From: an uncultured Collinsella sp.
Lineage (GTDB): Bacteria; Actinomycetota; Coriobacteriia; Coriobacteriales; Coriobacteriaceae
NCBI GenBank assembly: GCA_958445065.1
Contig: CAUCQW010000001.1
Span: forward strand, 124,001 to 188,000
DNA length: 64,000 bases
Reading direction: 5' to 3'
Part shown: in pieces, positions 1 through 7,647 of the stretch
How positions within the stretch are numbered: the stretch's first letter is position 1
Layout of the letters: the number at the start of each line of letters is the position of its first letter
Translations under genes and position numbers: made by a program
The notes under the pieces: generated by a model
Seen by the model: only the letters and a program-made list of their open reading frames with translations
Database searches by the model: none
What the model was told of the DNA's origin: nothing

Positions 1-524
1 ATAAAGCTGCCGCTCATGAGCTCGGAACCGGGCTGTTTCTTAATAAGGTCGCTCTCGCCCGTCAGCAGACTCTCGTTCACGAGCGCCTCGCCCGAAACCA
101 CCACGGCGTCAGCGGGAATCTGGTCGCCGCGCCCCAGGCGGATGATGTCGTCGAGCACGATCTGGTCCAAGTCGAGCTCCACCTCGGAGCCGTCACGCAC
201 CGCGATGGCCTTCTTGGAGGTCAGCAGCGTGAGCTTATCGACCATCTTCTTGGAACGCATGGACTGAATGACGCCAATAGCGGTATTGAGGAACACCACG
301 AACAGGAACGTCAAATTCTTAAACGAACCGGTCAAAATGACCAGGAACGCCAAGATCACGTTGATCAAATTGAACAGCGTGCAGAGGTTCTCGATGATGA
401 GCTCTTTGACCGACTTGGTCTTGAGCTCCATGTTGCGGTTGATCTTACCGGCGGCGATGCGCTCCTCGACCTCGGCGGTCGAGAGTCCGCGCTCGATATC
501 CGTTGCTGCCATACCACGTCCCAT
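1..524 (-). CDS. P-type (E1-E2) cation-transporting ATPase, N-terminal part only
   Basis: The reverse strand encodes the first ~175 residues of a P-type ATPase; the rest lies beyond the window edge. Visible are a short cytosolic N-terminal region, two hydrophobic helices (about residues 48-90, rich in Leu/Ile/Val/Phe), then the actuator domain with the GDQIPAD and LLTGES motifs. TGES is the dephosphorylation loop typical of the family. The metal-binding and phosphorylation sites are not present here, so the transported ion (Ca, Mg or another cation) cannot be decided. Two in-frame ATG codons, at 524 and 512, are possible starts; neither has a strong ribosome-binding site. The gene follows a tRNA terminator and appears to be its own transcription unit. 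Confidence 0.85.
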   Translation of the reverse strand, partial: MGRGMAATDIERGLSTAEVEERIAAGKINRNMELKTKSVKELIIENLCTLFNLINVILAFLVILTGSFKNLTFLFVVFLNTAIGVIQSMRSKKMVDKLTLLTSKKAIAVRDGSEVELDLDQIVLDDIIRLGRGDQIPADAVVVSGEALVNESLLTGESDLIKKQPGSELMSGSF

Positions 525-542
525 CACGTCGCGTCGGTATAA

Positions 543-581
543 GAAAAACCGCCCGGACCATGCGAGGTTCGGACGGTCTCA
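543..581 (-). terminator. Rho-independent terminator after tRNA-Arg(CCG)
   Basis: On the minus strand a 12-bp stem (ACCGTCCGAACC pairing with GGTCCGGGCGGT, allowing G-U pairs) with a 6-nt loop is followed by a run of five T. It lies directly downstream of the tRNA and just before the P-type ATPase gene. Confidence 0.75.
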
Positions 582-588
582 CGTTCGA

Positions 589-665
589 TGGTGCCCCATG
601 TTGGATTCGAACCAACGGCCTTCTGCTCCGGAGGCAGACGCTCTAATCCCCTGAGCTAATAGGGC
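589..665 (-). tRNA. tRNA-Arg (anticodon CCG)
   Basis: A full 77-nt cloverleaf can be folded on the minus strand. The acceptor arms are GCCCTAT and ATGGGGC with an encoded CCA end. The D-arm has TAGCTCAG, the anticodon loop reads CTCCGGA (anticodon CCG, decoding CGG), and the T-loop is GGTTCGAATCC. It has its own terminator downstream. Confidence 0.95.
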
Positions 666-796
666 CAACGTTTGGCATTATACCCAAGTGCACCACGGGC
701 TATCAAAATAAAAGAAAAAGCTTTGCAATTCCGAGGAAGACGCGGCTCAACGGCCCACTTTAGAAGGCAAAAGCGAGTCAGATAGTATAAACTCTC

Positions 797-869
797 ATGC
801 ACCATATGTACACGGCTCGCGATGCGGGCCGTTTTTGCAAGGGTTATCCATCGAGGTGAGAGGCACACC
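797..869 (+). promoter_or_regulatory. Leader of the aromatic amino-acid operon with a hairpin/T-tract before aroF
   Basis: Between a possible -10 element (TATAAA, about 786) and the aroF start, positions 812-832 form a 9-bp stem with a GAT loop, followed by five T (832-836). This is a rho-independent terminator placed upstream of the gene, which is the geometry of an attenuator. A 20-codon reading frame starts at 797 (begins MHHMYTAR) and runs through the hairpin to a TGA at 857-859. It holds two Tyr and one Phe codon, so it is not a clear tandem-codon leader peptide. Attenuation is an inference; the hairpin is directly visible. Confidence 0.5.
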
Positions 870-1892
870 ATGATTGCAATTTTAAAAGAGAGCGCCAGCG
901 ACGAGGCCGTCAGCCACATCGTCAGCTGGATTGAGAAAAAGGGCCTGAAGACCGACGTCTCACGCGGCGAGAACGAGACCATCATCGGCCTGGTGGGCGA
1001 CACGACCAAGATCGACCCGTTCCTGCTCGAGTCCATGGATGTCGTCGAGCGCGTGCAGCGCGTCTCCGAGCCGTTCAAGCGCGCCAACCGCAAGTTCCAC
1101 CCCGAGGACTCCGTCATCGACTGCGGCCACGGCGTCAAGATCGGCGGCGATCAGTTCCAGGTCATCGCCGGCCCGTGCTCCGTCGAGGGCGAGAACCTCA
1201 TCCGCATCGCCCGCCGCGTGAAGGCCGCCGGTGCCACGATGCTGCGCGGCGGTGCCTACAAGCCCCGCACTTCCCCGTACGCCTACCAGGGCATGGGCCC
1301 CGCCGGTCTGGACCTGCTGTGCGAGGCGTCTGCTGAGCTCGACATGCCGATCGTCACCGAGATCATGGACCCACGCGACGTGCAGGTCTTCCTGGACAAG
1401 AAGATCGACGTCATGCAGATCGGCGCCCGCAACGCCCAGAACTTCCCCCTGCTCAAAGAGGTCGGCAAGACCAAGACCCCGATCCTGCTCAAGCGTGGCA
1501 TGGCCGGCACCGTCGACGAGCTGCTCATGGCCGCCGAGTACATCATGAGCGAGGGCAACGACAACGTCATCCTGTGCGAGCGCGGCATCCGCACCTTCGA
1601 GACCCGTACTCGCAACACATTCGACCTCAACGCCGTTCCGGTGCTGCACCACCTGTCGCACCTGCCCGTCGTCGCCGACCCCAGCCACGCCACCGGCTAC
1701 ACCCGCTACGTTGAGCCCATGGCGCTCGCCGCGACCGCCTGCGGTGCCAACGGCCTGGAGATCGAGGTCCACGACGAGCCCAGCCGCGCATGGTCCGACG
1801 GCGCCCAGGCCCTCACCCCCGATCAGTTCGACGACACCATGCGCCGCATCCGAGCCATCCGCGAGGTTGTCTGCCAAGAGACCATGGAGTAG
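870..1892 (+). CDS. aroF: 3-deoxy-7-phosphoheptulonate (DAHP) synthase, type I-beta
   Basis: Condenses phosphoenolpyruvate and erythrose 4-phosphate, the entry step of the shikimate pathway. The 340-residue product begins with a ~70-residue ferredoxin-like/ACT-type regulatory domain (MIAILKESASDEAV...), which separates the I-beta class from E. coli-type enzymes. The (beta/alpha)8 barrel follows, with FQVIAGPCSVE, RGGAYKPRTSPYAYQG, QIGARNAQNFPLL, ILLKRGMAGTVDE and VADPSHATGY, the family's substrate- and metal-binding stretches. I chose the ATG at 870, which matches the family N-terminus; an in-frame start at 822 lies inside the leader hairpin and is unlikely. It heads a co-oriented cluster, and tyrA follows after 3 nt. 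The N-terminal domain suggests feedback control by an aromatic amino acid (inference). Confidence 0.95.
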   Translation: MIAILKESASDEAVSHIVSWIEKKGLKTDVSRGENETIIGLVGDTTKIDPFLLESMDVVERVQRVSEPFKRANRKFHPEDSVIDCGHGVKIGGDQFQVIAGPCSVEGENLIRIARRVKAAGATMLRGGAYKPRTSPYAYQGMGPAGLDLLCEASAELDMPIVTEIMDPRDVQVFLDKKIDVMQIGARNAQNFPLLKEVGKTKTPILLKRGMAGTVDELLMAAEYIMSEGNDNVILCERGIRTFETRTRNTFDLNAVPVLHHLSHLPVVADPSHATGYTRYVEPMALAATACGANGLEIEVHDEPSRAWSDGAQALTPDQFDDTMRRIRAIREVVCQETME

Positions 1893-1895
1893 CCC

Positions 1896-2810
1896 ATGGG
1901 TACAGTGAGAAACGCGCGCGTTAACCAGGGCGGCCCCAAGTGCGCCGGCATCGTCGGCCTTGGCCTGATCGGCGGCAGCTTTGCCCGCGGCTATGCGCAG
2001 GCGGGCGTCCGCGTGCTGGCCTGGGATCCCGATGACGATGTCATGACGGCCGCCAGCATGGGCACCGTTGCCGGCGAGCTCAACGACGAGACGCTCGGCG
2101 AATGCGACATCATCGTCCTGGCTTGCTACCCCGAAGCCTGCATCGAGTGGCTCGAGGCACACGCCCAGGCACTCGCCGACGCCACCGATACCGAGGCCAT
2201 CATGGGCCCCGTGGTAATTGACACGGTGGGCGTCAAGGGTATCGTGTGCGAGCGCGCCTTTGAGCTTGCCCGCGAGCACGGCTTTTACTTTGTGGGCGCG
2301 CACCCCATGGCGGGCACGCAGTACTCGGGCTATGCACACTCCCGCGCCGACCTGTTCCAGGGCGCCCCGCTGGTGCTCGTACCGCCCGCGGTGGACGATG
2401 CGCTCAAGCTGGAGCTTTTGGGCCAGGTGCGCGAGATGGTGCGCCCCTTGGGCTTTGGCAAGTTCAGCGTGACCAGCGCCGCCGAGCACGACCGTGTCAT
2501 CGCCTTCACGAGCCAGCTTGCGCACGTGGTATCCAACGCCTACGTCAAAAGCCCCACTGCCCAGGTCCACCACGGCTTTTCGGCCGGTAGCTACCGCGAT
2601 CTCACCCGCGTGGCGCACCTCAACCCCCAGATGTGGTCCGAGCTCATGATCGACGACGCCGACGCGCTCGCCTTCGAGATCGACCATCTGATCGAATCGC
2701 TTGGCGCCTACAGCCGCGCGCTCAAGGACCGCGACCAGCGCTATCTGGAGAATCTCCTTGCCGAGGGCGACCGCATTAAGCGCGCACTCGACGACGAGGC
2801 CTCCCACTAG
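1896..2810 (+). CDS. tyrA: Prephenate dehydrogenase
   Basis: Oxidative decarboxylation of prephenate to 4-hydroxyphenylpyruvate, the tyrosine branch. The 304-residue protein has an N-terminal Rossmann nucleotide-binding loop (GIVGLGLIGGSFARGY, about residues 20-35), the family signature GAHPMAGTQYSGY near residue 130, and a helical C-terminal dimerisation domain with SAAEHDRVIAFTSQLAHV and SAGSYRDLTRVA. There is no chorismate mutase or ACT domain, so mutase activity must come from PheA or elsewhere. The start is 3 nt after the aroF stop, implying coupled translation. Arogenate use cannot be excluded from sequence alone. Confidence 0.93.
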   Translation: MGTVRNARVNQGGPKCAGIVGLGLIGGSFARGYAQAGVRVLAWDPDDDVMTAASMGTVAGELNDETLGECDIIVLACYPEACIEWLEAHAQALADATDTEAIMGPVVIDTVGVKGIVCERAFELAREHGFYFVGAHPMAGTQYSGYAHSRADLFQGAPLVLVPPAVDDALKLELLGQVREMVRPLGFGKFSVTSAAEHDRVIAFTSQLAHVVSNAYVKSPTAQVHHGFSAGSYRDLTRVAHLNPQMWSELMIDDADALAFEIDHLIESLGAYSRALKDRDQRYLENLLAEGDRIKRALDDEASH

Positions 2811-2846
2811 ACAACCCATCACGCCAGGTCGAAAGGACCGAAGCTT

Positions 2847-3953
2847 ATGGCGATTACCATCGATATCGACACTGCACGCCCCTACCAGGTGCATGTTGGC
2901 ACGTTTTTGCTGGAGCAGGCGGGGCCGCTCGTGCGCGCCACCGCCGGCGGCACCAAGGCCGTCATCGTGACGGACACCAACGTGGGCCCGCTCTACCAGA
3001 TGCCCGTTAAGCAGAGCCTGGAGGCGTCAGGCTACGAGGTGAGCATCTGCACCTTCGAGGCCGGCGAGGCCCATAAGCGCGCCGAGACCTACGTTGCCAT
3101 TTTGGAGTTTGTGGCCGAACACGAGCTTTCGCGCTCCGACGTGATCGTGGCACTCGGCGGCGGCGTCGTGGGCGACGTGGCGGGCTTTGTGGCCGCCACC
3201 TACATGCGCGGCTGCAAGTTTGTGCAGATCCCCACGAGCCTGCTCGCCATGGTGGATTCGTCGGTGGGCGGCAAGACCGCCATAGACCTGGCTGCCGGCA
3301 AGAACCTGGCCGGCGCCTTTTGGCAGCCGAGCGTGGTTATTGCCGACGTGGGGTGCCTGGCCACCCTCACGCCCGAGCAGTTCGCCGACGGCTGCGGCGA
3401 GGTCGTCAAGCACGCCGTGATCGCCGATCCGGAGCTTTTCGCCGAGCTGGAGAAGACCCCGCTCACGCTGGAGCTGCTCAACCGCGATGTGGCCCGCGTA
3501 GCGCTCATCATCGCCCGCAATATCGACATCAAGCGCGCCGTGGTCGTCGCCGACGAGCGCGAAACCAACCAGCGTAAGCTCCTCAACTTTGGACACAGCG
3601 CCGGACACGCCGTCGAGGCCTGCGAGCACTTTGAACTCGGACACGGCAACTGCGTGTCGATCGGCATGGGCATCATCACGCGCGCCGCGGCCCTGCACGG
3701 CGCTTGCGATGCTGCACTGCCCGGTCGTATTGAGGAGCTCTGCGCCCGCCATGGCCTCAAGACCCGCTGCGACCTAGATGCCGATACCGTCTTTGCCGAG
3801 GCGCTCCACGACAAGAAGCGCGCGGGCGACACCATCGACCTGGTGATTCCGCACGGCATTGGCCGCTGCAGCATCGACCGCACAACGCTTTCCACTTTCC
3901 ACGAACTCATTGCCGAGGGCCTCGGCCAGAAGGGAGACGCATCCGCATGCTAG
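2847..3953 (+). CDS. aroB: 3-dehydroquinate synthase
   Basis: Converts DAHP to 3-dehydroquinate using NAD and a divalent metal. The 368-residue protein has the NAD-binding ALGGGVVGDVAGFVA and the strongly conserved QIPTSLLAMVDSSVGGKTA. Metal ligands are recognisable in CGEVVKHAV, NFGHSAGHAVE and the following GHGNCVSIGM. Start: ATG with GAAAGGA about 9 nt upstream. The stop codon overlaps the aroA start by 7 nt. It lies 36 nt after tyrA in the same direction. Confidence 0.96.
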   Translation: MAITIDIDTARPYQVHVGTFLLEQAGPLVRATAGGTKAVIVTDTNVGPLYQMPVKQSLEASGYEVSICTFEAGEAHKRAETYVAILEFVAEHELSRSDVIVALGGGVVGDVAGFVAATYMRGCKFVQIPTSLLAMVDSSVGGKTAIDLAAGKNLAGAFWQPSVVIADVGCLATLTPEQFADGCGEVVKHAVIADPELFAELEKTPLTLELLNRDVARVALIIARNIDIKRAVVVADERETNQRKLLNFGHSAGHAVEACEHFELGHGNCVSIGMGIITRAAALHGACDAALPGRIEELCARHGLKTRCDLDADTVFAEALHDKKRAGDTIDLVIPHGIGRCSIDRTTLSTFHELIAEGLGQKGDASAC

Positions 3954-5266
3954 CCCGCATCACCCCGTCCCCGCTCAAGGGCACCGTTCCCGCCATCGCG
4001 TCCAAGTCGATGGCGCATCGCCTGATCATCTGCGCTGCGCTTGCCAACGGCGAGACACACGTCACCTGCAATACCACCTGCGCCGACATCGAGGCCACGG
4101 TGCGTTGCCTTACGGCCCTGGGTGCTCGCATCGAGACCGTCGAGGACGGCTTCCAGGTCCACCCCACCATGAAGAGTGTTGAGTTTGGCCTGCTCAAGGC
4201 CCTTGCCGGCAGCACGCTTGACTGCGGTGAAAGTGGCTCCACGCTGCGCTTTATGCTGCCTGTCGCCTGCGCGCTGGGCGCAGAAGCAACTTTTGTGGGT
4301 CAGGGACGCTTGGGCGCCCGCCCACTCTCCCCGCTCTCGGACGAGATCATCGCCGCTGGCTGCGACCTGCAGGGTCTGGGCGGTTTTCCGCTCAAGACGA
4401 GCGGACGCATGCGCCCGGGCACCTTTGTGCTTCCGGGCAACGTGAGCTCGCAGTATATCTCCGGCCTGCTGCTGGCGGCCCCGCTTTTGGCCCAGCCCTC
4501 CTGCGTGCAGGTAACCGGCCTCATCGAGAGCCGCCCCTACATCAACCTGACGATCCAGGCCATGAAGGCCTTTGGCGTCGAGGTCAACGTCGAGCGTATT
4601 CCGGCCAAGGACGGCCAGCCCGAGGTCACGAACTTCCGCGTAAACAGTGGCTCGTACCGCACGCCCGGCAGCGTAGCCGTCGAGGGCGACTGGTCTAACG
4701 CCGCCTTTTGGCTGTGCGCCGGTGCCATCGGCACCGACCCAATCACCGTCGAGGGCGTGTCACTGAGCTCCGCACAGGGCGACCGTAACGTGCTTGCCGC
4801 GCTTTCGCGCTTTGGCGCCCGCATTGTGCGCTCCACCAACGCCGCCACTGTGCAGTCCGACAAGCTCGCCGGCTTTGAGATGAGCGCCCACGACATCCCC
4901 GACTTGGTGCCCGTAATCTCGGCCGTGGCATCGCTGGCGCAAGGCCGCACCTTTATTCGCGATTGCGCCCGCCTACGCATCAAGGAATCCGATCGCTTGG
5001 CCACCACCACCCGCGAGCTCACCGCGCTGGGCGCGCAGGTGCGCATTGCCGGCGATGACCTCATCATCAAGGGTGTCGATGCCTTCACCGGCGGCGAGAT
5101 CGATTCGCACAACGACCATCGCATCGCCATGATGGCCGCTATCTCCGCGAGCCGCGCCACCGGCGAGGTCGTGATCCACGGCGCCGAGGCCGTCAACAAG
5201 TCCTATCCCGATTTCTTCGACCACTACCGCCTGCTGGGCGGCAAGGTCACACTCGAGGAGGAATAG
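3947..5266 (+). CDS. aroA: 3-phosphoshikimate 1-carboxyvinyltransferase (EPSP synthase)
   Basis: Transfers the enolpyruvyl group of PEP to shikimate 3-phosphate. The 439-residue length is normal. Motifs: SKSMAHRLIICAAL near the N-terminus, LDCGESGSTLRFMLP (PEP/glyphosate site), GDWSNAAFWLCAGA, RIKESDRLATT and NDHRIAMMAA. The ESGSTLRF segment differs from the common NAGT(A/T)MR of glyphosate-sensitive class I enzymes and resembles class II-like variants; actual herbicide tolerance is not shown. The start overlaps the aroB stop, and aroC begins one base after this stop, so translation is probably coupled. Confidence 0.95.
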   Translation: MLARITPSPLKGTVPAIASKSMAHRLIICAALANGETHVTCNTTCADIEATVRCLTALGARIETVEDGFQVHPTMKSVEFGLLKALAGSTLDCGESGSTLRFMLPVACALGAEATFVGQGRLGARPLSPLSDEIIAAGCDLQGLGGFPLKTSGRMRPGTFVLPGNVSSQYISGLLLAAPLLAQPSCVQVTGLIESRPYINLTIQAMKAFGVEVNVERIPAKDGQPEVTNFRVNSGSYRTPGSVAVEGDWSNAAFWLCAGAIGTDPITVEGVSLSSAQGDRNVLAALSRFGARIVRSTNAATVQSDKLAGFEMSAHDIPDLVPVISAVASLAQGRTFIRDCARLRIKESDRLATTTRELTALGAQVRIAGDDLIIKGVDAFTGGEIDSHNDHRIAMMAAISASRATGEVVIHGAEAVNKSYPDFFDHYRLLGGKVTLEEE

Positions 5267-5267
5267 C

Positions 5268-6365
5268 ATGTCCTCGACCTTTGGCAACGTCTTGCATTTA
5301 AGCATCTTCGGTCAGTCGCACTCCCCCGCCATCGGCTGCTCCCTCGATGGCATTCCGGCGGGCATCGCTGTTGACCAGGAGCAGCTGCAGGCCTTCCTCG
5401 ACCGTCGTGCCCCCGGTCGCGACGAGACCGCGACCAAACGCCGCGAGGCCGACGCCGCCCACATCATCGCCGGTGTGGTCGATGGACATACCACCGGCGC
5501 GCCCATCGCCGCGATTATCGAGAACACCAACACGCGCTCCAAGGATTACTCCGAGCTGCGCCGCAAGCCCCGCCCCGGACATGCGGACTTCCCTGCGCGC
5601 GTGAAGTATCACAACATGCACGATGTCGCCGGTGGCGGTCATTTCTCCGGCCGCCTAACGGCCCCCTTATGCATCGCCGGCGGCATTGCGCTGCAGGCAC
5701 TCGAGGCCTGCGGCATTAAAGTGATGGCGCATGTGGCGCAGATCGGCGGCATCTCCGACCTGCCGATGGACGATATGGTCTATCGCGAGGCCGACCGCAA
5801 GGCGATCCTTACGAACGATCTGCCGTGCATTGACGCCGCCGCAGCCGGCCGCATGCGTGAGGAGATCCTAGCCGCGCGCGACGAACTCGACAGCATCGGC
5901 GGCATCGTGGAGTGCGGCATTTACGGGCTTCCCGCAGGCATCGGCGACCCCATATTCGACGGCATCGAGAACCGCATCGCGCAAATCGCGTTTGGCATTC
6001 CCGCCGTAAAGGGCGTGGAGTTCGGCATGGGCTTTGCCGTGGCCGCCATGCGCGGCAGCGAGAACAACGATCCGTATCGAATCGATGCCGAAACCGGCGA
6101 GATCGAGGTCGAATCCAATAACGCCGGCGGCATCCTGGGCGGTATTTCGACCGGCGCTCCCGTCATGTGGCGCATGGCCGTAAAGCCGACGCCCTCAATT
6201 GGCCGCGAGCAGCAGACGGTGGACATGGACGCTATGGAAAACGCCGAGCTTTCGGTCCATGGCCGCCACGATCCCTGCATCGTCCCGCGCGCTGTCCCCG
6301 TAGCCGAGGCAGCCGCGGCGCTCACCATCTGGGACGCCCTCCTCGAGGACGCAGGCCAGCTCTAA
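5268..6365 (+). CDS. aroC: Chorismate synthase
   Basis: Trans-1,4-elimination of phosphate from EPSP to give chorismate, requiring reduced FMN. The 365-residue protein carries FGQSHSPAIGCSLDGIPAG at the N-terminus, RPGHADF and GGGHFSGRLTAPLCIAGG in the middle, and the C-terminal GRHDPCIVPRAVPVAEA. Catalytic histidines in SHS and GRHDP are present. RBS GAGGAGG lies just upstream, inside the aroA 3' end. It ends 35 nt before a long inverted repeat that separates it from pheA. Confidence 0.96.
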   Translation: MSSTFGNVLHLSIFGQSHSPAIGCSLDGIPAGIAVDQEQLQAFLDRRAPGRDETATKRREADAAHIIAGVVDGHTTGAPIAAIIENTNTRSKDYSELRRKPRPGHADFPARVKYHNMHDVAGGGHFSGRLTAPLCIAGGIALQALEACGIKVMAHVAQIGGISDLPMDDMVYREADRKAILTNDLPCIDAAAAGRMREEILAARDELDSIGGIVECGIYGLPAGIGDPIFDGIENRIAQIAFGIPAVKGVEFGMGFAVAAMRGSENNDPYRIDAETGEIEVESNNAGGILGGISTGAPVMWRMAVKPTPSIGREQQTVDMDAMENAELSVHGRHDPCIVPRAVPVAEAAAALTIWDALLEDAGQL

Positions 6366-6373
6366 AAATCTCT

Positions 6374-6396
6374 GGGGGCCAACTCCGGCCCCCACG
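6374..6396. terminator. GC-rich hairpin after aroC
   Basis: GGGGGCC and GGCCCCC arms flank a 6-nt loop. On the minus strand the hairpin is followed by a T-rich stretch; on the plus strand there is no U-tract directly after it. It may be a weak terminator or pause site. Confidence 0.4.
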
Positions 6397-6404
6397 CCCA
6401 CCCA

Positions 6405-6480
6405 GTGATTTTTCTGGGACGGGGATTAAAAAATCATTGTGTACCCAGTGATTTTTTAATCCCCGTCCCAGAAAAATCAC
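6405..6480. repeat. Perfect 32-bp inverted repeat between aroC and pheA
   Basis: Positions 6405-6436 and 6449-6480 are exact reverse complements (32 nt each) around a 12-nt spacer, with outer arms TGATTTTTCTGGGAC and inner AATCCCCGTC. The whole would form a very stable stem. It could act as a terminator or processing site, or be a dispersed palindromic (REP-like) element, as a related hairpin with a GGGAC core occurs at 8902-8941. Confidence 0.85.
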
Positions 6481-6501
6481 CGACACGTGAAAGGGGTCCC
6501 T

Positions 6502-7647
6502 ATGGACCTTGCTGACATCCGCCAGGCCATCGATGGCATCGATACCACGCTCCTCAACAGTTTTGTCGAACGCATGGACATTGCCACCGAGGTCGCCAAA
6601 TCAAAAATCGAGATGGGCAAGGCCGTCTTCGACCCTGCCCGCGAGCGCTCCAAACTTAACAACCTCGCCAGCCGCGCGCCCGAGCGCTACGAGGCGCAGA
6701 CCATCACCCTGTTCCGTCTCCTCATGAGCATGAGCAAGGCCGAGCAGCAGCGCTACATCAACGAGCTCAAGGGCATCACCGTCTCGCAAAAGGCCCACGC
6801 CACGGCTGCAGCCTCCGACACGCCCTTCCCTCAAACGGCCACCGTCGCCTGCCAGGGCGTCGAGGGCGCTTACAGCCAAATCGCCGCGTGCAAGCTCTTC
6901 GACGTGCCCGACATCGCGTTTTTCGAGACCTTCGAGGGCGTCATGTGCGCCGTGCGCGACGGCTTCTGCGAGTTTGGCGTGCTGCCCATCGAGAACTCCA
7001 CCGCCGGCTCGGTCAACGCCGTCTACGACCTGCTCGCCCAGTTCGACTTCCACATCGTGCGCTCGCTTCGCCTCAAAATCGACCACAACTTGCTCGTCAA
7101 GCCCGGCACCAAGCTTGCGGACGTGCACGAGGTCTACAGCCACGGCCAGGCCATTGCCCAATGCGCCGGCTTTATCGAGGCGCACGACCTACACGCCACC
7201 AAGTACCCCAACACGGCCATGTCGGCCGAGATGGTCGCCAGCTCCGAACGCACCGATGTTGCCGCCATCGCATCGCGCAGCTGCGCGGCACTCTACGGCC
7301 TGGAGGTACTGGAGCCCAACATCCAGGACTCGGACAACAACTACACGCGCTTTGTCGTCATCAGCCGCGAGCCACGCGTCTACCCCGGCGCCAACCGCAC
7401 CTCGCTCATGATTACCACGGCCAACGAGCCGGGCGCACTCTATCGCGTACTCGAGCGCTTCTACGCGCTCAATATCAACCTCATCAAGCTCGAGAGCCGC
7501 CCCATCCCCGGGCACGACTTTGAGTTTATGTTCTACTTTGACCTGGACTGCCCCTTTGGCAGCAAGGCCCTCGATGACCTGCTCGATTCCATCGACGACG
7601 TGTGCGAGAGCTTCACCTACTTTGGCAGTTACACGGAGGTGCTCTAG
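6502..7647 (+). CDS. pheA: Bifunctional chorismate mutase / prephenate dehydratase (P-protein)
   Basis: Makes prephenate from chorismate and then phenylpyruvate, the phenylalanine branch. The N-terminal ~95 residues are a helical AroQ-type chorismate mutase (DLADIRQAIDGIDTTLLNSF). The dehydratase follows (VACQGVEGAYSQIAA, LPIENSTAGSVNAVYDLL, the active-site-like region around NNYTRFVVISR). A C-terminal ACT domain (SLMITTANEPGALYRVLERF, LIKLESRP) should bind Phe for feedback inhibition. I chose ATG 6502, preceded by AAAGGGG at a 5-nt distance, over an in-frame GTG at 6487. The stop TAG abuts the aroE-aroK ATG. This is the only chorismate mutase visible, so it probably also supplies TyrA. Confidence 0.94.
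   Translation: MDLADIRQAIDGIDTTLLNSFVERMDIATEVAKSKIEMGKAVFDPARERSKLNNLASRAPERYEAQTITLFRLLMSMSKAEQQRYINELKGITVSQKAHATAAASDTPFPQTATVACQGVEGAYSQIAACKLFDVPDIAFFETFEGVMCAVRDGFCEFGVLPIENSTAGSVNAVYDLLAQFDFHIVRSLRLKIDHNLLVKPGTKLADVHEVYSHGQAIAQCAGFIEAHDLHATKYPNTAMSAEMVASSERTDVAAIASRSCAALYGLEVLEPNIQDSDNNYTRFVVISREPRVYPGANRTSLMITTANEPGALYRVLERFYALNINLIKLESRPIPGHDFEFMFYFDLDCPFGSKALDDLLDSIDDVCESFTYFGSYTEVL

Noticed and set aside
822..869. Earlier in-frame start for aroF
   Set aside because: It lies inside the hairpin loop, has no ribosome-binding site, and adds residues not found in the family.
960..2894. 644-residue open frame on the minus strand
   Set aside because: It is antisense to aroF and tyrA. 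The length comes from GC-rich codon bias, and the composition (Ala/Gly/Val/His-rich) has no family resemblance.
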